From Lingula anatina (taxonomy: Eukaryota; Brachiopoda; Lingulata; Lingulida; Lingulidae), in the NCBI RefSeq assembly GCF_001039355.2, contig NW_019775923.1, positions 134,957 to 165,981 of the forward strand: a stretch of 31,025 nucleotides of DNA, in the 5' to 3' direction. The notes under the pieces were generated by a model. It had not been told where the DNA came from and ran no database searches. It was given only the letters and a program-made list of their open reading frames with translations. Both the position numbers and the translations under genes were made by a program. Of this stretch, positions 29,122 to 31,025 are shown piece by piece (positions within the stretch are counted from its first letter, which is position 1; every line of letters begins with the position of its first letter).

Positions 29122-29489
29122 GAAATGAAAATAAAGTTCCTTTTTTATGTCGTCTTTACAGGCCTCGAAAGGAATGAACGTTGACACAATAATGTTTATT
29201 CGCCCATTGTATAAATATATTATAAAATACACATAAAACGGAATTTGTATTACCATCTCCGGTTTAAGGAAGAACAAATAAATAAAATATTACCTGCAAA
29301 AAATATATATAAGTTAAGAGTGATTGGCTAAATTATTATGTTTCACTATAACAAAGAGATGTGGCCTTTGGATAAAGGATTTTTTAAAAAGTTAAATAGT
29401 TGAGAGAGTAGAATAGCTCATAATCTTTTCTGTTTGGAAAGCCACCCTTTCCTAATAAATGATGGGAGGTCCAATCCCACGATTCTTCT
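29122..29489. other. Non-coding, no recognised feature
   Basis: AT-rich spacer between the two parts of the degenerate tandem array. Confidence 0.4.
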
Positions 29490-29765
29490 GCACGTCACGG
29501 TATGGGAAAAGTAAAAAGTAAAATTACCTGCAACGAATGAAAATATTTTTTTAAGATAGCAGGAAGAAAATTTTCTGTAACCCATGAATAGGAGAGCAAA
29601 TAAACGGTAAAAACACTACAGCTTTTTTAAGATGAGAGGATAATAAGCAGCTAACTTCACTACAACCTGTGAAAAGTAAATGGTAAAATCACCTGCAATC
29701 CTCGAAATTATGGAGGATAATAAACAGTAAAAATACCTACAACCATTAGAAAGGGGGAGTGTAGT
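29490..29765. repeat. Degenerate tandem array, part 2
   Basis: Same unit as 28840-29000: AAAATTACCTGCAACGAATG (29521), AGCAAATAAACGGTAAAAAC (29596), AGGATAATAAGCAGCTAACT (29637), AAAATCACCTGCAATCC (29685) and AGGATAATAAACAGTAAAAA (29713) with ACCTACAACC. Confidence 0.6.
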
Positions 29766-30914
29766 CAATATTGCAAGTGCTTGATACCCATTATATGAGA
29801 TAATCACTCATTCTCAATATATATTATCAAATTATTCTAAATCACTGGGGACAGACAGGGTTAAATGTGGCATTTGTGTAAATTATTGAAAAGATTAAAA
29901 TCATGCCTCAATTGTACGGGGAATGATTTTATTCAATACTTAGTGTAAGCCTATTTTTATAACGAAAAATTTAAAAACAATAATCATTTGGATAATATTT
30001 TCTGAGCATTATTCTATGAAATTGTGCGGACCATTTTGTTTGGCGCAATTATCTGTCTGGCAATGTCTGTCTTTTAAGCGCCATTCTGCCACAGATTAAT
30101 ACAATTTTAAAGCAATGCATAGCTCATTTTACACACTGCTAAACCGACCACTTGCATCCAAAATTTCAAATTTTTCTATGCAGTAGTTACCGACATATGG
30201 ATACTTTTTTGACAGAACCATGTTTTGCCAAAGCCAAGCTTTGACCTGCCCAAAGGAGCACTACCCAATTAAATCACTGCATATTACATAATGCAGCAGC
30301 GCAACAAACCTGGTATTCAGTTAATTGGTAGCGACACACATAACTACACACTTCTACATTCACATATCTTATATGAGATTGGAGTTTTTTGAAAAAAGAA
30401 CGCATTTTTACCCAAGCATACCTTCGAAACTGAAATATTCCATACTAAATGTCAAGTCTGTAGATTGAACTATAAAACTGAGTTCCCATGCCTAGATCGA
30501 TCCAACAGGATCTATCTAACTCCATGGAAGTAGGCTTGTTAAGCAGTATAAATGTTCCTTGGGTCAAAATATTTTTTTATCCATAGAGACACACTCTATC
30601 GATGTATAAATTAGCATAAACTATGCAACTTAGGTGCCAAAATATATGTCTTCATATTTCCATTTATTTTTGGCCTAGAAACATGTATAGATTTACAAAT
30701 CTGACTAAATTAGGGAAAAGGAACCCATTTGGCAGCCGAGCTGTATCCTCCCCAGGGAGGTGAGACCGTCAACAGTGCACCAATGCAAAAATTACTAGGC
30801 TTCTATGACTTGAATAAAAATTTCATTTAAATAAATAAATTACATAATTGTATAACTTCAACCTTCGATTTTATATTATTATTATAATATCATTATTATT
30901 TGGGATATTATGGA
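29766..30914. other. Non-coding, no recognised gene
   Basis: AT-rich, no coding signal. A short TAGATCGATCC segment near 30494 recalls the MITE at 1253 but the match is too short to call. Confidence 0.4.
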
Positions 30915-31025
30915 AGCAATTGTTGGCCATTTTGTGCCTCAAATCCAAGATGACCGCCACCCGTCATTTTGAAAGTGGACATATTTTTGCTGTTTTATGT
31001 TGAATTTTGAATCGTTTGGTATATA
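30915..31025. repeat. Possible edge of another foldback-type copy
   Basis: TGGCCATTTTG followed within 30 bases by AAATCCAAGATGACCGCCAC resembles the paired GGCCATTTTGG / CCAAGATGGC motif of the arms at 8262-10960. The sequence leaves the window, so the call is weak. Confidence 0.3.

Noticed and set aside
28934-29277. Frames ending in poly-Lys or containing poly-Phe.
   Set aside because: They are translations of the C-run/A-run tract.
30494-30530. TAGATCGATCC...CTAACTCC similarity to the MITE at 1253-3107.
   Set aside because: Match limited to short words without inverted ends.

Overview
This is an AT-rich, intron-rich, repeat-dense metazoan nuclear window. Lineage-specific markers are few. 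The CR1/L2-type LINE, piggyBac-like and foldback DNA transposons, many AAT/ATT microsatellites, and an allele-like 1% duplication beside an assembly gap together suggest a highly heterozygous marine invertebrate such as a mollusc or other lophotrochozoan. That is an inference, not a demonstration. No prokaryotic operon, tRNA, rRNA or CRISPR array was seen.

The only clear cellular gene is on the + strand at 17731-26264. Eight exons with consensus splice sites and fully compatible phases join into 1404 nt (467 codons plus stop), encoding the C-terminal helical and coiled-coil part of a guanylate-binding protein (GBP, dynamin superfamily, innate immunity). The GTPase (G) domain exons were not found upstream. 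They may lie behind the 455-N gap, in a long intron beyond the window, or be lost.

Layout. 1-700: dispersed and tandem repeats. 707-3375 and 5310-5995: two direct copies of a segment that looks like a TATA promoter plus a tiny first coding exon (MDKEDSK/Q followed by a GT donor). The first copy was split by a 205-bp MITE, which was itself split by a 5'-truncated CR1/L2-like LINE with a 13-bp target-site duplication and an open reverse-transcriptase frame. 4102-4380 and 6470-6904: decayed LINE pieces. 7318-7480 (-): a weak candidate secreted-protein first exon. 8262-10960: a foldback element whose inverted arms are tandem arrays. 11732-11898: a short MITE. 12831-15380: a 1023-bp pair flanking the N gap, probably two alleles. 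16341-17461: a non-autonomous piggyBac-like element carrying a tandemly duplicated acidic reading frame. 17731-26264: the GBP tail, its introns full of repeats (degenerate triplicate at 19.4-20.1 kb, a CAACGTTG-rich inverted-repeat element at 24.36-25.14 kb, C-run/A-run tract). 26.3-31.0 kb: non-coding, with microsatellites, a CCGTATA hairpin pair, degenerate tandem arrays and a possible second foldback-type copy at the window edge.

Three places (N at 5159, N run at 13854-14308, N at 27013) show sequence repeated on both sides of a gap. These are assembly artefacts or unmerged alleles and should not be counted as real duplications without long reads.
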